A model generated the notes under the pieces. The model was given only the letters and a program-made list of their open reading frames with translations, searched no databases and was not told where the DNA came from. Shown here in pieces: positions 18,114 to 27,032 of a stretch of DNA of 64,000 nt (positions within the stretch are counted from its first letter, which is position 1; each line of letters begins with the position of its first letter). The position numbers and the translations under genes were made by a program. The stretch is from Nibrella viscosa (lineage in GTDB: Bacteria > Bacteroidota > Bacteroidia > Cytophagales > Spirosomataceae), in contig NZ_BAABHB010000001.1 of NCBI RefSeq assembly GCF_039541875.1, positions 1,045,327 through 1,109,326 of the forward strand, written 5' to 3'.

Positions 18114-18588
18114 CAACCTAACGGTACAGGTTGTCTTATCGCTTCCCGGGTAACCGGGAGGAGGAAAGTCCGGACAGCACAGAGCACCATACTTCCTAAC
18201 GGGAAGGCAGCCGTCTGGGAACGGGAGGCTGACAGACAGTGTCACAGAAAATATACCGCCTTGTTCAGTCAGCAGTGGGCAGTATACAGTAGGCAGAAAC
18301 AGTCTGCAAACTGCCAGATGCCTACTGCTGACTGAACAGGGTAAGGGTGAAAAGGTGGAGTAAGAGCCCACCGCCCGGCTGGTAACAGACGGGGCACGAC
18401 AAACCTTATGGGCTGAAAGACCAAATAGGCATTGGATGTGAGGCTGCTCGTCTCCGTACCCCCCGGGGGATGCCAATGCGGGTAGGTCGATAGAGGTTGC
18501 CGGTGACGGCAATCCCAGATAAATGATAAGAGTCCTGAACCTGTTTCAGGAAACAGAATCCGGCTTATAGGCCTGTACCGTTCGGGTT
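18114..18588 (+). ncRNA. rnpB: RNase P RNA (bacterial type A)
   Basis: The catalytic RNA that trims the 5' leaders of pre-tRNAs. All conserved blocks are present in order: GAGGAAAGTCCGGACA at 18161, ACAGAAAATATACCGCC at 18244-18260, GGTAAGGGTGAAAAGGTGGA from about 18340, AGATAAATGATAAG at 18517-18530 and ACAGAATCCGGCTTAT at 18553-18568. The 5' and 3' ends pair (ACCTAACGGTACAGG with CCTGTACCGTTCGGGT) to form P1, which sets the limits. The P12 helix is enlarged by a heptad palindrome (18262-18338). Ends are accurate to a few bases. Confidence 0.96.
18262..18338. repeat. Heptad-repeat palindrome forming P12 of RNase P RNA
   Basis: Arms 18262-18281 and 18319-18338 pair over 20 positions with one G-U. 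The left side has a strict 7-nt period (AGTCAGC, AGTGGGC, AGTATAC, AGTAGGC), the same format as the intergenic heptad hairpins. It lies between the conserved ACCGCC and GGTAAGGG blocks, where P12 belongs. Confidence 0.85.
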
Positions 18589-18662
18589 GTCACAACTCAT
18601 TATCCTGGCACCATTAACTTATAGCACGGCAAAAGGCTTATGTCATTTAACCTTGTTTTCTC

Positions 18663-20171
18663 ATGAAGAAAAAATCTATTCACGCTTCCCTGCTCTTTTT
18701 GCTGACGTTCACCTGCACGTACGCCCAAAACCGATCGTACGAAGGGGAGTACAAAATGAATACCTGGTCGATAACCCTGAGCCCGGCAATTACTCAGTTT
18801 TACGGCGATCTGCGGGAAACCAACGCGGGAATTTTTGCCCGCAAACCAGCTAATGCCACCGAATGGGTATTTCCGGCCGGTGTTGGCGTGTCAATCAATA
18901 AGCAGCTCACACATTTGTTCGGTTTGCAAACCGACTTCTGGACCGGCCGGCTCAACGGTTCCAAGAAAGATATTTACAATGCTTATTTCCAGACGTATTT
19001 TCTCCAGGGTACGCTCCAGGGAACGGTGAACCTGAAGTCGCTGCTGATGGGGACACAAAAGTTACGCCGGTGGAAAACCGATCTGCACGGTGGTATTGGG
19101 TATATGTGGTTTTATGCCAATGTGTTCGACCTAAACTCAAACCGGCTGCTGCGCTACAGCAACAACCCTATTAATTACAGTTCAATTACCTCCGGCGAGT
19201 GGGAAGGGAACGGGTCGACGTTTACCCGCGAACTGGTATTTCCGGTCGGGCTGGCCGTTCATTACGAATTGACCCGCCGGCTGGATCTGGGCTTCGATGT
19301 GACCCTGAACTATGTGAATACCGAAAAGCTGGATATGACGGTCGGTGGGGTAGACAATTCTATCCCGTCTAATATTTACACCTTTAAAAAAGGAGAAAGT
19401 GCGCTCGATAAATGGGGTTCCGCAGCGCTTACCCTAACGTATAAAATTGGCAAAAATGCCATTAAGGTCGGCAAAGACGGCAGGTACGATGCATCGCTGG
19501 GCCGGTACCATCTGCGTTGGGCTGATCCTAAAGATCTCATCAAAGCGCCGTACAATCCAACCCTGGCCGATGCTGACTCCATTGCCAAGGCGAACATGCC
19601 TAAGCCGGTCGATCCGCGCCTGTATACCGACTCAGACAATGATGGGGTAGCCGATCTGTTCGACAAGGAACCCAACACACCCGACGGTAGCGTAGTATCC
19701 GGAGCCGGGGTAGCCATGAATCTCGATAGTATCATCACATCGCTGCTGCGGTCGAAGTTTGCGCCGGAGTGCGAAGCGTTGCTGAGCAATATTGAATTTG
19801 ACACCGATAAGTCGACCATCCGGCCGGCTTCGCAGGAGACCCTGCGGAAACTGGTAGAACTGTTAAATGTGAAAACGAATTGCCGGATTGTGCTGACGGG
19901 CCATGCCGATGCACGGGCTTCCTACAGCTACAACATGCAGTTGTCGAAACGCCGGGTAGATGCCGCCAAGCGATTCCTGGTACGGGCAGGTCTGACAGAC
20001 CCGAGCCGTGTAACGGTTGAATACTATGGTGAGTACCGGCCCATTGCGCCCAACACGACGGTGTCCGGTTTGCAATCGAACCGGCGGGTCGAGATCAAGG
20101 TCGAGCCGCTGAATACGCTTCGGTCTAAATACCCGGCCGGGTTCCGATTGGATGGGGTCAAAAAACCATAA
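18663..20171 (+). CDS. OmpA-family outer-membrane protein
   Basis: A 502-residue protein with a signal peptide (ending CTYAQ), an N-terminal beta-barrel of about 270 residues, a calcium-binding thrombospondin-3-like stretch (DSDNDGVADLFDKEPNTPDG, around residue 320), and a C-terminal OmpA/MotB domain. The OmpA part has SNIEFDTDKSTIRP, LTGHADARAS and SNRRVEIKV, including the Asp and Arg that bind diaminopimelate, so it should tether the outer membrane to peptidoglycan. It is single, with a terminator shortly after the stop. Confidence 0.9.
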   Translation: MKKKSIHASLLFLLTFTCTYAQNRSYEGEYKMNTWSITLSPAITQFYGDLRETNAGIFARKPANATEWVFPAGVGVSINKQLTHLFGLQTDFWTGRLNGSKKDIYNAYFQTYFLQGTLQGTVNLKSLLMGTQKLRRWKTDLHGGIGYMWFYANVFDLNSNRLLRYSNNPINYSSITSGEWEGNGSTFTRELVFPVGLAVHYELTRRLDLGFDVTLNYVNTEKLDMTVGGVDNSIPSNIYTFKKGESALDKWGSAALTLTYKIGKNAIKVGKDGRYDASLGRYHLRWADPKDLIKAPYNPTLADADSIAKANMPKPVDPRLYTDSDNDGVADLFDKEPNTPDGSVVSGAGVAMNLDSIITSLLRSKFAPECEALLSNIEFDTDKSTIRPASQETLRKLVELLNVKTNCRIVLTGHADARASYSYNMQLSKRRVDAAKRFLVRAGLTDPSRVTVEYYGEYRPIAPNTTVSGLQSNRRVEIKVEPLNTLRSKYPAGFRLDGVKKP

Positions 20172-20190
20172 GTGGTTTACTGGGAAATAG

Positions 20191-20219
20191 AAGCCGGACT
20201 TTACAGGTCCGGCTTTTTT
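20191..20219 (+). terminator. Intrinsic terminator after the OmpA-family gene
   Basis: A 9-bp stem (20191-20199 with 20207-20215, AAGCCGGAC) and a T-run at 20214-20219, 19 nt after the stop codon. Confidence 0.88.
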
Positions 20220-20236
20220 ATTGGGGGCTTTTTTAC

Positions 20237-20244
20237 TATCTTTG
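20237..20244 (+). promoter_or_regulatory. Putative -7 box of the rpsP-rimM-trmD promoter
   Basis: TATCTTTG matches TAnnTTTG and lies between the preceding terminator and rpsP, giving a leader of roughly 45 nt. No good -33 TTTG is seen at the usual distance, so this is a partial match. Confidence 0.5.
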
Positions 20245-20294
20245 CGGACAATTTCAACAGAAGGACGGGTTCCTTCACCGAAAACCATAAAGCA

Positions 20295-20861
20295 ATGGCT
20301 GTTAAAATTCGTTTATCGCGTCGTGGACGCAAAAAAATGGCGATGTACGACATCATAGTCGCGGATTCACGCTCTCCGCGCGATGGCCGATTCATTGAAA
20401 AGATCGGTTCGTACAACCCCAACACCGACCCCTCAACGGTCGTCATCAAGTCAGACCGGGCTGTACATTGGCTCATGGTTGGCGCACAACCAACCGACAC
20501 CACCCGCTCGATTCTGTCGCATGAAGGCGTGATGCTGCGTAAGCACCTCCAGGTAGGCGTTCAGAAGGGTGCTATCACCCAGGAGCAGGCCGATGAGAAG
20601 TTTACGCAGTGGAAAGAAGGCAAAGAAGGGCGTATTGCCGGTACCGTAGAAACCAAGCAGCAGCAAAAAGAGACCGAGCGTCAGGCTCGTATGGAAGCTG
20701 AGCGCAAGGTGAACGAGGCCCGTGCGGAAGCCATCGCCAAAAAGAATAAAGTAGAAGAGCCTGCGGCAGAAGCACCTGCAGCAGAGGCTACCGAAGGCGA
20801 AGCAACTGCTGAGGAAACTCCGGCGGCTGACGCAACTGCCGAAACTCCCGCTGCTGAATAA
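20295..20861 (+). CDS. rpsP: 30S ribosomal protein S16 with long C-terminal extension
   Basis: The start is ATG 20295 (MAVKIRLSRRGRKKMAMYD), the standard S16 N-terminus; the frame runs open further upstream but through the terminator and promoter. The first ~85 residues are the conserved S16 core (SRSPRDGRFIEKIGSYNP). The remaining ~100 residues are a charged, Ala/Glu-rich tail with Lys/Arg-rich helix first and then EAPAAEATEGEATAEE-type repeats; extensions like this are usual in Bacteroidota. S16 helps assemble the 30S body. It heads the rpsP-rimM-trmD cluster. Confidence 0.95.
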   Translation: MAVKIRLSRRGRKKMAMYDIIVADSRSPRDGRFIEKIGSYNPNTDPSTVVIKSDRAVHWLMVGAQPTDTTRSILSHEGVMLRKHLQVGVQKGAITQEQADEKFTQWKEGKEGRIAGTVETKQQQKETERQARMEAERKVNEARAEAIAKKNKVEEPAAEAPAAEATEGEATAEETPAADATAETPAAE

Positions 20862-20884
20862 CTTTCGCCGGAAAATTGTTATCT

Positions 20885-20919
20885 ATGAGCCTGTTCATCC
20901 GGACAGGCTCATTGTTTTT
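20885..20919 (+). terminator. Hairpin with T-rich tail between rpsP and rimM
   Basis: A 10-bp perfect stem (20885-20894 with 20903-20912, ATGAGCCTGT) followed by a T-rich tract ending at 20919. It lies 17 nt before the rimM GTG start and probably attenuates transcription after rpsP, so that S16 is made in excess over RimM and TrmD. Confidence 0.75.
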
Positions 20920-20935
20920 ACAAACTAATATTCAC

Positions 20936-21517
20936 GTGACTAAAGACGATTGTTTTCAACTGGGCCACATCACCCGCACACACGGTACGCAGGGTGAACT
21001 GGTCTTTTACCTGGACGTAGATGAACCCTCGGCCTACGAAGAACTGGAATCAGTGCTGATCGAGGTCAAGGGCGAACTGCTGCCGTATTTTATCGAATCC
21101 ATTGCCATCATCAACAAAAGCCGGGCAATTGTTGCGCTGGAAGAGGTAGAAACAATTGACCAGGCCGAAAAACTGATCAATTGTGCCCTGTACCTGCCAC
21201 TGGACAACCTGGAGCCGATTGAGGACGAAACCCGGTTTTATTATCACGAAATTATCGGCTACCGCGTGGTCGATGCTGAGCAGGGGGAACTCGGCACCGT
21301 AACGGCCGTGTACACCATGCCGACGCAGGACCTGATCTCAATGGAGTACCAGGGTAAGGAAGTACTCATTCCGATCAACAGCGCCATTGTGCCCTCGGTA
21401 GACCGGACCAGGCAGCAACTGAACGTGGTGCTGCCTGATGGCCTGCTGGATGTGTACATGACCGAAACGGATAAAGAGAAGCCGGAGATAAACGGTGATG
21501 TGGAGCATGAGGATTGA
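20936..21517 (+). CDS. rimM: Ribosome maturation factor RimM
   Basis: GTG at 20936 gives a 193-residue protein beginning VTKDDCFQLGHITRTHGTQGEL, the normal RimM start. Upstream in-frame TTG (20876) and ATG (20885) starts would put the rpsP hairpin inside the coding region. The N-terminal RimM domain is followed by a PRC-barrel (FYYHEIIGYRVVDAEQGELG, VLIPINSAIVPSVD). It binds S19 and helps mature the 16S 3' domain. It overlaps trmD by 11 nt. Confidence 0.92.
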   Translation: MTKDDCFQLGHITRTHGTQGELVFYLDVDEPSAYEELESVLIEVKGELLPYFIESIAIINKSRAIVALEEVETIDQAEKLINCALYLPLDNLEPIEDETRFYYHEIIGYRVVDAEQGELGTVTAVYTMPTQDLISMEYQGKEVLIPINSAIVPSVDRTRQQLNVVLPDGLLDVYMTETDKEKPEINGDVEHED

Positions 21518-22187
21518 TATTATTACCTGCCTGCCGAAATTGCTCGACAGTTTTTTTGCCCACTCCATTTTACAGCGGGCGCAGCAGGGCGGCTATGTTG
21601 AGGTGGTGGTGCATGATCTGCGCGACTACTCCACCGATAAGCACCGGCGTGTCGATGATTACGCCTTCGGCGGGGGAGCCGGCATGGTGATGCAGATCGA
21701 ACCCATTGCCCGCTGCATCCGGGCGCTCCAGGCGGAACGTACCTACGACGAGGTTATTTACATGACGCCCGACGGCGAACGTCTAACGCAGAAAACCGCC
21801 AATGGCCTATCGATGAAACAGAACCTGATCGTTCTCTGCGGTCACTATAAAGGCGTGGATGAGCGCGTTCGGGAGCATTTTATCACCAGGGAGATTACCA
21901 TCGGCGATTACGTTTTATCGGGAGGGGAGCTACCGGCGGCTGTGCTTTGCGACGCTATTATCCGGCTGCTCCCCGGCGTTCTCAACGACGAAACCTCGGC
22001 CCTGACCGACTCGTTTCAGGACAATTTGCTGGCTCCGCCGGTATACACCCGTCCGGCCACGTTTGAAGGCTGGTCGGTACCCGACGTGCTGCTGTCCGGT
22101 CACGAAGCTAACATTGACGAGTGGCGGTTTCAGCAGGCGCTGGCCCGCACCCGCGAGCGCCGGCCCGATCTGCTGGGGGAGAATTAA
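21507..22187 (+). CDS. trmD: tRNA (guanine-N1-)-methyltransferase
   Basis: A 226-residue protein from ATG 21507 (MRIDIITCLPKLLDSFF). It has the TrmD trefoil-knot signatures FGGGAGMVMQIEP, LIVLCGHYKGVDERV and IGDYVLSGGELPA, and the C-terminal VLLSGHEANIDEWR. It methylates G37 of tRNAs reading CNN and other codons, using S-adenosylmethionine, and prevents frameshifting. The start overlaps the rimM stop by 11 nt, so the two are coupled. Confidence 0.95.
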   Translation: MRIDIITCLPKLLDSFFAHSILQRAQQGGYVEVVVHDLRDYSTDKHRRVDDYAFGGGAGMVMQIEPIARCIRALQAERTYDEVIYMTPDGERLTQKTANGLSMKQNLIVLCGHYKGVDERVREHFITREITIGDYVLSGGELPAAVLCDAIIRLLPGVLNDETSALTDSFQDNLLAPPVYTRPATFEGWSVPDVLLSGHEANIDEWRFQQALARTRERRPDLLGEN

Positions 22188-22241
22188 TGTACAATGGCTT
22201 TATTATATAGGCACACAAACTCTTTACCAATAAGTTGTGGC

Positions 22242-22249
22242 TACATTTG
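22242..22249 (+). promoter_or_regulatory. Putative -7 box upstream of cstA
   Basis: TACATTTG matches TAnnTTTG and lies 63 nt before the cstA ATG. A clear -33 element is not seen. Confidence 0.45.
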
Positions 22250-22312
22250 CAAAAAAAGTTAGAGTGAGGTAGTATTACATGGAAGTCCCAAGTTATTCCC
22301 TTACCCGCTCTT

Positions 22313-23758
22313 ATGATAACCTTCTGCCTGTCAGTACTTGCTCTCTTTTTAGGCTATACCTTTTACGCCCGCTTCGTTGATCGGGTGTTTGGCATTGAGC
22401 CCGACCGGACAACACCGGCGCTGGCCCAGGCCGACGGTGTCGACTACGTTGCCTTACCAGGCTGGCGTATTTTTCTGATTCAGTTTTTGAACATTGCCGG
22501 GCTGGGCCCCATCTTTGGGGCCGTTGCCGGAGCTATGTGGGGGCCGGTGGCATTTCTCTGGATTGTGCTGGGTTCCATTTTTGCCGGTGGGGTACACGAT
22601 TACTTTTCCGGGATGCTGTCGGTAAGACACCGGGGGGAGAGTATGCCGGAGATTTCAGGCTACTATCTGGGCAATGGGGTAAAGCAGTTCATGCGCTATT
22701 TCTCTGTGGTGCTGATGATTGTGGTCGGGGCGGTGTTCATCATGGGACCGGCTAAGATCCTGGCTGGCTTGACCGGTTTTGGGGGTGATAACTTCTGGGT
22801 CTGGATTATTTTCGTGTATTATGTCGTAGCCACCGTATTGCCGATTGATAAAGTAATTGGCCGCATTTACCCGCTGTTTGGGTTTGCGTTGCTGTTTATG
22901 GCAGTCGGTATTCTGGTGATGATGTTCGCCAATCGACTACCCATACCGGAACTGACAATTTCCAATCTGGCGAATCTGCACACCCAGCCGGCGAAGTTTC
23001 CGGTGTTTCCTATGCTGTTTGTGACCATTGCCTGCGGAGCCATCTCCGGTTTCCACGCGACGCAGTCGCCGATGATGGCCCGCTGCCTAACCAGTGAGCG
23101 GCAGGGGCGGAGCATTTTCTACGGCGCGATGGTGACCGAAGGGGTTGTGGCCCTGATCTGGGCGGCCATTGGCATGAGCTTTTACGGGAGCGTGGGAGGG
23201 CTGAACGACGTAATGACCCAGCACCAGGGTAATGCGGCCTTTGTCGTCAACGAAATCTCCAACTCGCTGCTTGGGAAAATCGGTGGAGCCCTGGCTATTC
23301 TTGGCGTAGTAGCGGCACCCATTACCTCGGGCGACACCGCTTTCCGGAGCGCCCGGCTGATTGTCGCCGATTTTCTGCGCTACCAGCAGGGACCTATCCA
23401 GAATCGCCTGCTGCTGAGTTTACCTCTTTTCGGAGCCGGATTTCTGTTGACCCTGATCGATTTTGCGGTGATCTGGCGCTATTTTGCCTGGACCAATCAG
23501 ACGCTGGCTACCGTAGTGTTGTGGACCATTACCGCTTACCTGATCCGCGAGCGGAAGCCTTACTGGGTTGGCCTGGTGCCGGCGGTATTTATGACGGCCG
23601 TTATTACAGCTTACCTGCTGGTGGCCCCCGAAGGTTTTGGTCTCCCCGTTACCATTGCCTATCTGGCGGGTGTCGGGCTGGCTGCGGTGCTGCTGGGGTA
23701 CACCTGGCTCTACGCCGAGCGGAGCCGCAAGTCATCTACGCTGGTTCCTCAGGCCTGA
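22313..23758 (+). CDS. cstA: CstA-family peptide/pyruvate transporter (short form)
   Basis: A 481-residue polytopic membrane protein with about 12-13 hydrophobic segments. LNIAGLGPIFGAVAGAMWGP, GSIFAGGVHDYFSGMLSVRH and CGAISGFHATQSPMMARCL are the conserved CstA blocks, and GVVAAPITSGDTAFRSARL is near the C-terminus. The E. coli protein has about 700 residues; this form lacks the extra C-terminal membrane region, as do many Bacteroidota members. CstA proteins import pyruvate or peptides under carbon limitation; the substrate here is not known. It is transcribed alone. Confidence 0.88.
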   Translation: MITFCLSVLALFLGYTFYARFVDRVFGIEPDRTTPALAQADGVDYVALPGWRIFLIQFLNIAGLGPIFGAVAGAMWGPVAFLWIVLGSIFAGGVHDYFSGMLSVRHRGESMPEISGYYLGNGVKQFMRYFSVVLMIVVGAVFIMGPAKILAGLTGFGGDNFWVWIIFVYYVVATVLPIDKVIGRIYPLFGFALLFMAVGILVMMFANRLPIPELTISNLANLHTQPAKFPVFPMLFVTIACGAISGFHATQSPMMARCLTSERQGRSIFYGAMVTEGVVALIWAAIGMSFYGSVGGLNDVMTQHQGNAAFVVNEISNSLLGKIGGALAILGVVAAPITSGDTAFRSARLIVADFLRYQQGPIQNRLLLSLPLFGAGFLLTLIDFAVIWRYFAWTNQTLATVVLWTITAYLIRERKPYWVGLVPAVFMTAVITAYLLVAPEGFGLPVTIAYLAGVGLAAVLLGYTWLYAERSRKSSTLVPQA

Positions 23759-23849
23759 GGAAATTTTATACGGATACCCACTACTCATACTGCTCATTTC
23801 GGCGGACTCACCCGAAGGGGGCTGACAAGTGTACCCATAAAATTCCCTA

Positions 23850-24379
23850 ATGGATAGGAGAACTTTTCTTCAGCGGGCAGCTACCGGAACCCTCGACTTA
23901 TGGAGCCTGAACGGCATAGCGCCCAGTGTGGCCGGTGTGCTTTCCGATGCATCGGACATTACGATCACCAACGTGGAGACGGTCCGGTTCCATCCTTCCC
24001 TGCGGGCTGCCGGTCAGCGTGCCCACTGGATGTGGGTACGGCTTCATACCAATACGGGGATTGTGGGTACCGGCGAAACATACCCGTTCAACGAAGCTAG
24101 TTCTTCGGTAATCAAAGATTTGGAATGGCACAGTTGGGCTGGTAAGCTCCTGGGCACCAACCCCCTCGAAATCGAGCAGACATGGGAGCGCATTTTCCGT
24201 CAGAATGCTTTCCACGTAACCGGTGGGGCAGAAAGGCGGGCGCTCTCGGCCAGGTGGCCGACCGGCTGATGCAGGTCTATGCCGACTACGGCAAAGCGCA
24301 GCGTAACGTAGCGGAGGCCCTCAAAAAAGTAGACAAGCAGTACGATGCCTCCTTCCGGATTATCCGGAGCAACCTGTAA
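23850..24379 (+). pseudogene. Remnant of an enolase-superfamily (mandelate racemase/muconate cyclase) gene
   Basis: The ATG frame encodes a Tat-like leader (MDRRTFLQRAATGTLDL) and then the N-terminal capping domain of an MR/MLE enzyme, ending GGAERRALSARWPTG at a stop at 24269, just where the catalytic barrel should begin. In another frame, 24236-24379 encodes KAGALGQVADRLMQVYADYG to a stop at 24379, which reads as the C-terminus of an unrelated protein and is followed directly by an intact terminator. The two pieces meet at about 24235-24260. This looks like a deletion that fused two genes out of frame. The product cannot be an active enolase-superfamily enzyme because the whole barrel is missing. 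Confidence 0.65.
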
Positions 24380-24385
24380 GGGTAC

Positions 24386-24417
24386 AGTCCTCAGGCATCG
24401 GCTGAGGACTACTTTTT
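24386..24417 (+). terminator. Intrinsic terminator after the gene remnant
   Basis: A 9-bp perfect stem (24386-24394 with 24402-24410, AGTCCTCAG) with a 7-nt loop and a T5 run at 24413-24417. It lies 7 nt after the last stop of the remnant. The rest of the gap to 24668 shows no further feature. Confidence 0.88.
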
Positions 24418-24668
24418 CAGCTTATTTTTCTGATTCTGAAAACCACCCGGCCACTACGCTGTAGTCTGCTCCAATACAGGCAGTCAGCTACAGTTACCCC
24501 TGGTCATCGTCAGTCTTTCGGCAATTCCTTTCCGCGATCAGGCGGCATTTACCCAAACTTAATCTGTGCGTACCCTGGGTGGAGAAGTGCTAACCGCCCT
24601 GGGCCGTTGGCTCTTGTTTTTTGGTGAAAAGCTCATAATTTCTTTCTTTTGAGAAAGCCCAATTGACA

Positions 24669-26381
24669 ATGAGTCCCCAGCCCCCGGAAAAAAACAGTTC
24701 CCATCTTCCAGCCCTGCCTAAATCCCCAACCGGTATTCCGGGCCTCGATGAGATCACCGAAGGCGGTTTACCCAAAGGCCGGCCCACCCTGGTTTGCGGA
24801 GGTGCCGGCTGCGGTAAAACCCTGCTATCCATTGAGTTCATTGTGCGAGGAGCGCTGCAGTTCGGCGAACCCGGTGTGTTCATGGCGTTTGAAGAAAAAG
24901 CCGACGAACTTACCCAGAATGTAGCCTCACTTGGGTATAACCTGGAGCAGATGCAGCAGGAAAAGCGCATCAAGCTCGATCATGTTCATATCGCCCGCAG
25001 TGAAATCGAAGAGACCGGGGAGTACAACCTTGATGGCCTGTTTATCCGCCTGGGGTACGCTATTGATACCATCGGGGCTAAACGGGTGGTGCTCGATACC
25101 ATCGAAAATCTGTTCTCCGGCCTGGACAATCAGGGAATCCTGCGGGCTGAACTCCGGCGGCTGTTCGACTGGCTAAAAGAGAAAAAGGTAACCACGATCA
25201 TCACAGGCGAACGCGGAGATGGCACCCTGACCCGGCATGGCCTGGAGGAGTACGTATCCGATTGCGTGATTCTGCTCGAACACCGGGTAAGCAATCAGAT
25301 ATCGACCCGGCTGATGCGCATTGTCAAGTATCGGGGCTCCGTGCACGGCACCAACGAATATCCGTTTCTGATCGACAAAGAAGGAATTTCGGTGTTGCCT
25401 GTTACCTCGCTGACTCTCGATCATCCTGTGTCCTCCGATACTGTGTCGTCGGGCATTCCGGCACTGGATAAAATGCTGGGCGGGAATGGCTTCTACCGGG
25501 GCAGCAGTATCCTGGTTTCCGGGACCGCCGGAACCGGTAAAACCAGCATCGCGGCTACCTTTGCGCACGCAGCCTGTCTGCGGCAGGAACGGTGTCTGTA
25601 TTTTGCCTTCGAGGAGTCGCCCCAGCAGATTATTCGCAACATGCGTTCTATCGGCATCGATCTCCAGTCGCACGTTGCCAGTGGGCTGCTGAAGTTTCAC
25701 GCAGCCCGGCCCACGCTGAACGGCCTGGAAATGCACCTGGTCGCAATCAACAAGCTCATAACAGAATTTAAACCTCAGGTGGTTATTCTGGACCCGATAA
25801 CCAATCTGATAACCGTAGGGTCCGTCAGCGAAGTGAAGTCCATGTTGATCCGGCTTATCGATTTTTTGCAGGCGAAGCAGGTTACCGTGCTCTTTACAGC
25901 GCTGACCTTAAACAATATCGTGAATGAACAGACCGACGAAGGTGTATCATCGTTGGTGGATGCCTGGCTGCTGGTCCGCGATATTGAGTTTAACGGGGAG
26001 CGGAACCGGGGCATGTACGTCATGAAATCCCGGGGCATGCAGCATTCCAAACAGGTTCGAGAGTTCGTTATATCCGACAACGGTTTAACGCTGGTCGACG
26101 TTTACCTGGGTCCCGGGGGGGTATTGACCGGTTCGGCCCGCGAAGCGCAGCAATTGCAGGAGGTTACAGGCCTGGCGTTGCGGGATCATGCCCTCGGCCG
26201 GAAAGATCGGGAGATCGAGCGGAAACGCCTGGTGCTGGAAGCAAAAATTCAAAGCCTGAGGGAAGAATTTGAATCTGTACAGGAAGAACTGAATAAAAAC
26301 TATATTGAGGAAGAGCTCCGGAAAGAAGTCATGGAAAAGAACCGCGAGCAGCAAATACGCCAACGGCATAACGAATCCTGA
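24669..26381 (+). CDS. kaiC: KaiC-like circadian/stress ATPase
   Basis: A 570-residue double-RecA protein. The CI domain has Walker A GGAGCGKT (44-51) and the catalytic Glu pair in FMAFEEKADEL; CII has SGTAGTGKT (284-292) and YFAFEESPQQI. The CII region TDEGVSSLVD aligns with the cyanobacterial autophosphorylation segment, so Ser427-Ser428 replace the Ser431-Thr432 pair; the C-terminal REF-I-SDNG block is kept. The tail after residue 500 is a long charged coiled coil, not the A-loop seen in cyanobacteria. ATG 24669 is chosen over TTG 24663. It leads an operon with two kaiB-like genes and a histidine kinase and no kaiA. Confidence 0.92.
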   Translation: MSPQPPEKNSSHLPALPKSPTGIPGLDEITEGGLPKGRPTLVCGGAGCGKTLLSIEFIVRGALQFGEPGVFMAFEEKADELTQNVASLGYNLEQMQQEKRIKLDHVHIARSEIEETGEYNLDGLFIRLGYAIDTIGAKRVVLDTIENLFSGLDNQGILRAELRRLFDWLKEKKVTTIITGERGDGTLTRHGLEEYVSDCVILLEHRVSNQISTRLMRIVKYRGSVHGTNEYPFLIDKEGISVLPVTSLTLDHPVSSDTVSSGIPALDKMLGGNGFYRGSSILVSGTAGTGKTSIAATFAHAACLRQERCLYFAFEESPQQIIRNMRSIGIDLQSHVASGLLKFHAARPTLNGLEMHLVAINKLITEFKPQVVILDPITNLITVGSVSEVKSMLIRLIDFLQAKQVTVLFTALTLNNIVNEQTDEGVSSLVDAWLLVRDIEFNGERNRGMYVMKSRGMQHSKQVREFVISDNGLTLVDVYLGPGGVLTGSAREAQQLQEVTGLALRDHALGRKDREIERKRLVLEAKIQSLREEFESVQEELNKNYIEEELRKEVMEKNREQQIRQRHNES

Positions 26382-26414
26382 TCAGAGGCTGTTAGGAAAG
26401 GGCATCGACTTTAC

Positions 26415-26708
26415 ATGGAAACAAACGACGATATCTGGGAGTTACGGCTGTACATTGCCGGTAAAACGGCCAAGTCTGTCTTGGCCCTATCCAATCTGCG
26501 GAAATATTGTGAAGAGCATTTGAAGGACAAATACGTCATTGAGGTTGTTGATTTACTGGTGAATCCGCAGTTGGCGGAAGGCGACCAGATACTGGCCATT
26601 CCGACGCTCGTTAAAAAAGTGCCCGAACCCATCCGTAAGATCATCGGTGATCTGTCGAATGAAGAAAAAGTGTTGGTGGGTTTAGACATCCGTCCGGCCA
26701 GAAAATAA
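26415..26708 (+). CDS. kaiB: KaiB-like protein 1
   Basis: A 97-residue thioredoxin-like protein of KaiB length. WELRLYIAGKTAKSVLALSNLRKYCEE and VVDLLVNPQLAEGDQILAIPTLVKK are the KaiB signatures, with the Pro after the AIPT loop, and GDLSNEEKVLVGLDI ends the domain. KaiB binds KaiC after switching fold; in non-cyanobacterial systems it is linked to stress resistance. It lies 33 nt after kaiC and 1 nt before the second kaiB-like gene. Confidence 0.9.
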   Translation: METNDDIWELRLYIAGKTAKSVLALSNLRKYCEEHLKDKYVIEVVDLLVNPQLAEGDQILAIPTLVKKVPEPIRKIIGDLSNEEKVLVGLDIRPARK

Positions 26709-26709
26709 C

Positions 26710-27027
26710 ATGGATAAGCCATCAAAAGCAGAAGATACGGTGTCGGATGGCGAAGACGGAATCTATGTGTTGCATTTATTTGTAACCGGGGCATCGATCA
26801 ACTCCACCCGGGCCATTTCAAACCTGAAGCAGCTTTGTGAGACGTACCTGCCCAACAAATACAGCTTGGAAATATTCGACGTTTATCAGGAAAAGCGGCT
26901 CGCTGAACAGGACCAGATCATTGCCCTGCCGCTATTAATTAAGCGGTTGCCATTGCCCGAGCGGAGGCTGATCGGGGACTTGTCGGACACCGAAAAGGTA
27001 CTGAAAGGATTAGATATTTCCTATTGA
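26710..27027 (+). CDS. KaiB-like protein 2
   Basis: A 105-residue KaiB homologue with a 15-residue acidic N-terminal extension, then YVLHLFVTGASINSTRAISNLKQLCE, EQDQIIALPLLIKRLP and GDLSDTEKVLKGLDI. It is divergent from its neighbour (ALPLLI in place of AIPTLV), so the pair has probably specialised rather than simply duplicated. Its stop overlaps a possible TTG start of the kinase gene downstream, so all four genes form one transcript. Confidence 0.88.
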   Translation: MDKPSKAEDTVSDGEDGIYVLHLFVTGASINSTRAISNLKQLCETYLPNKYSLEIFDVYQEKRLAEQDQIIALPLLIKRLPLPERRLIGDLSDTEKVLKGLDISY

Positions 27028-27032
27028 CTGGA

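Noticed and set aside
18108..18335. Open reading frame across the RNase P RNA
   Set aside because: It lies wholly within rnpB and its sequence is dictated by conserved RNA elements and the P12 repeat.
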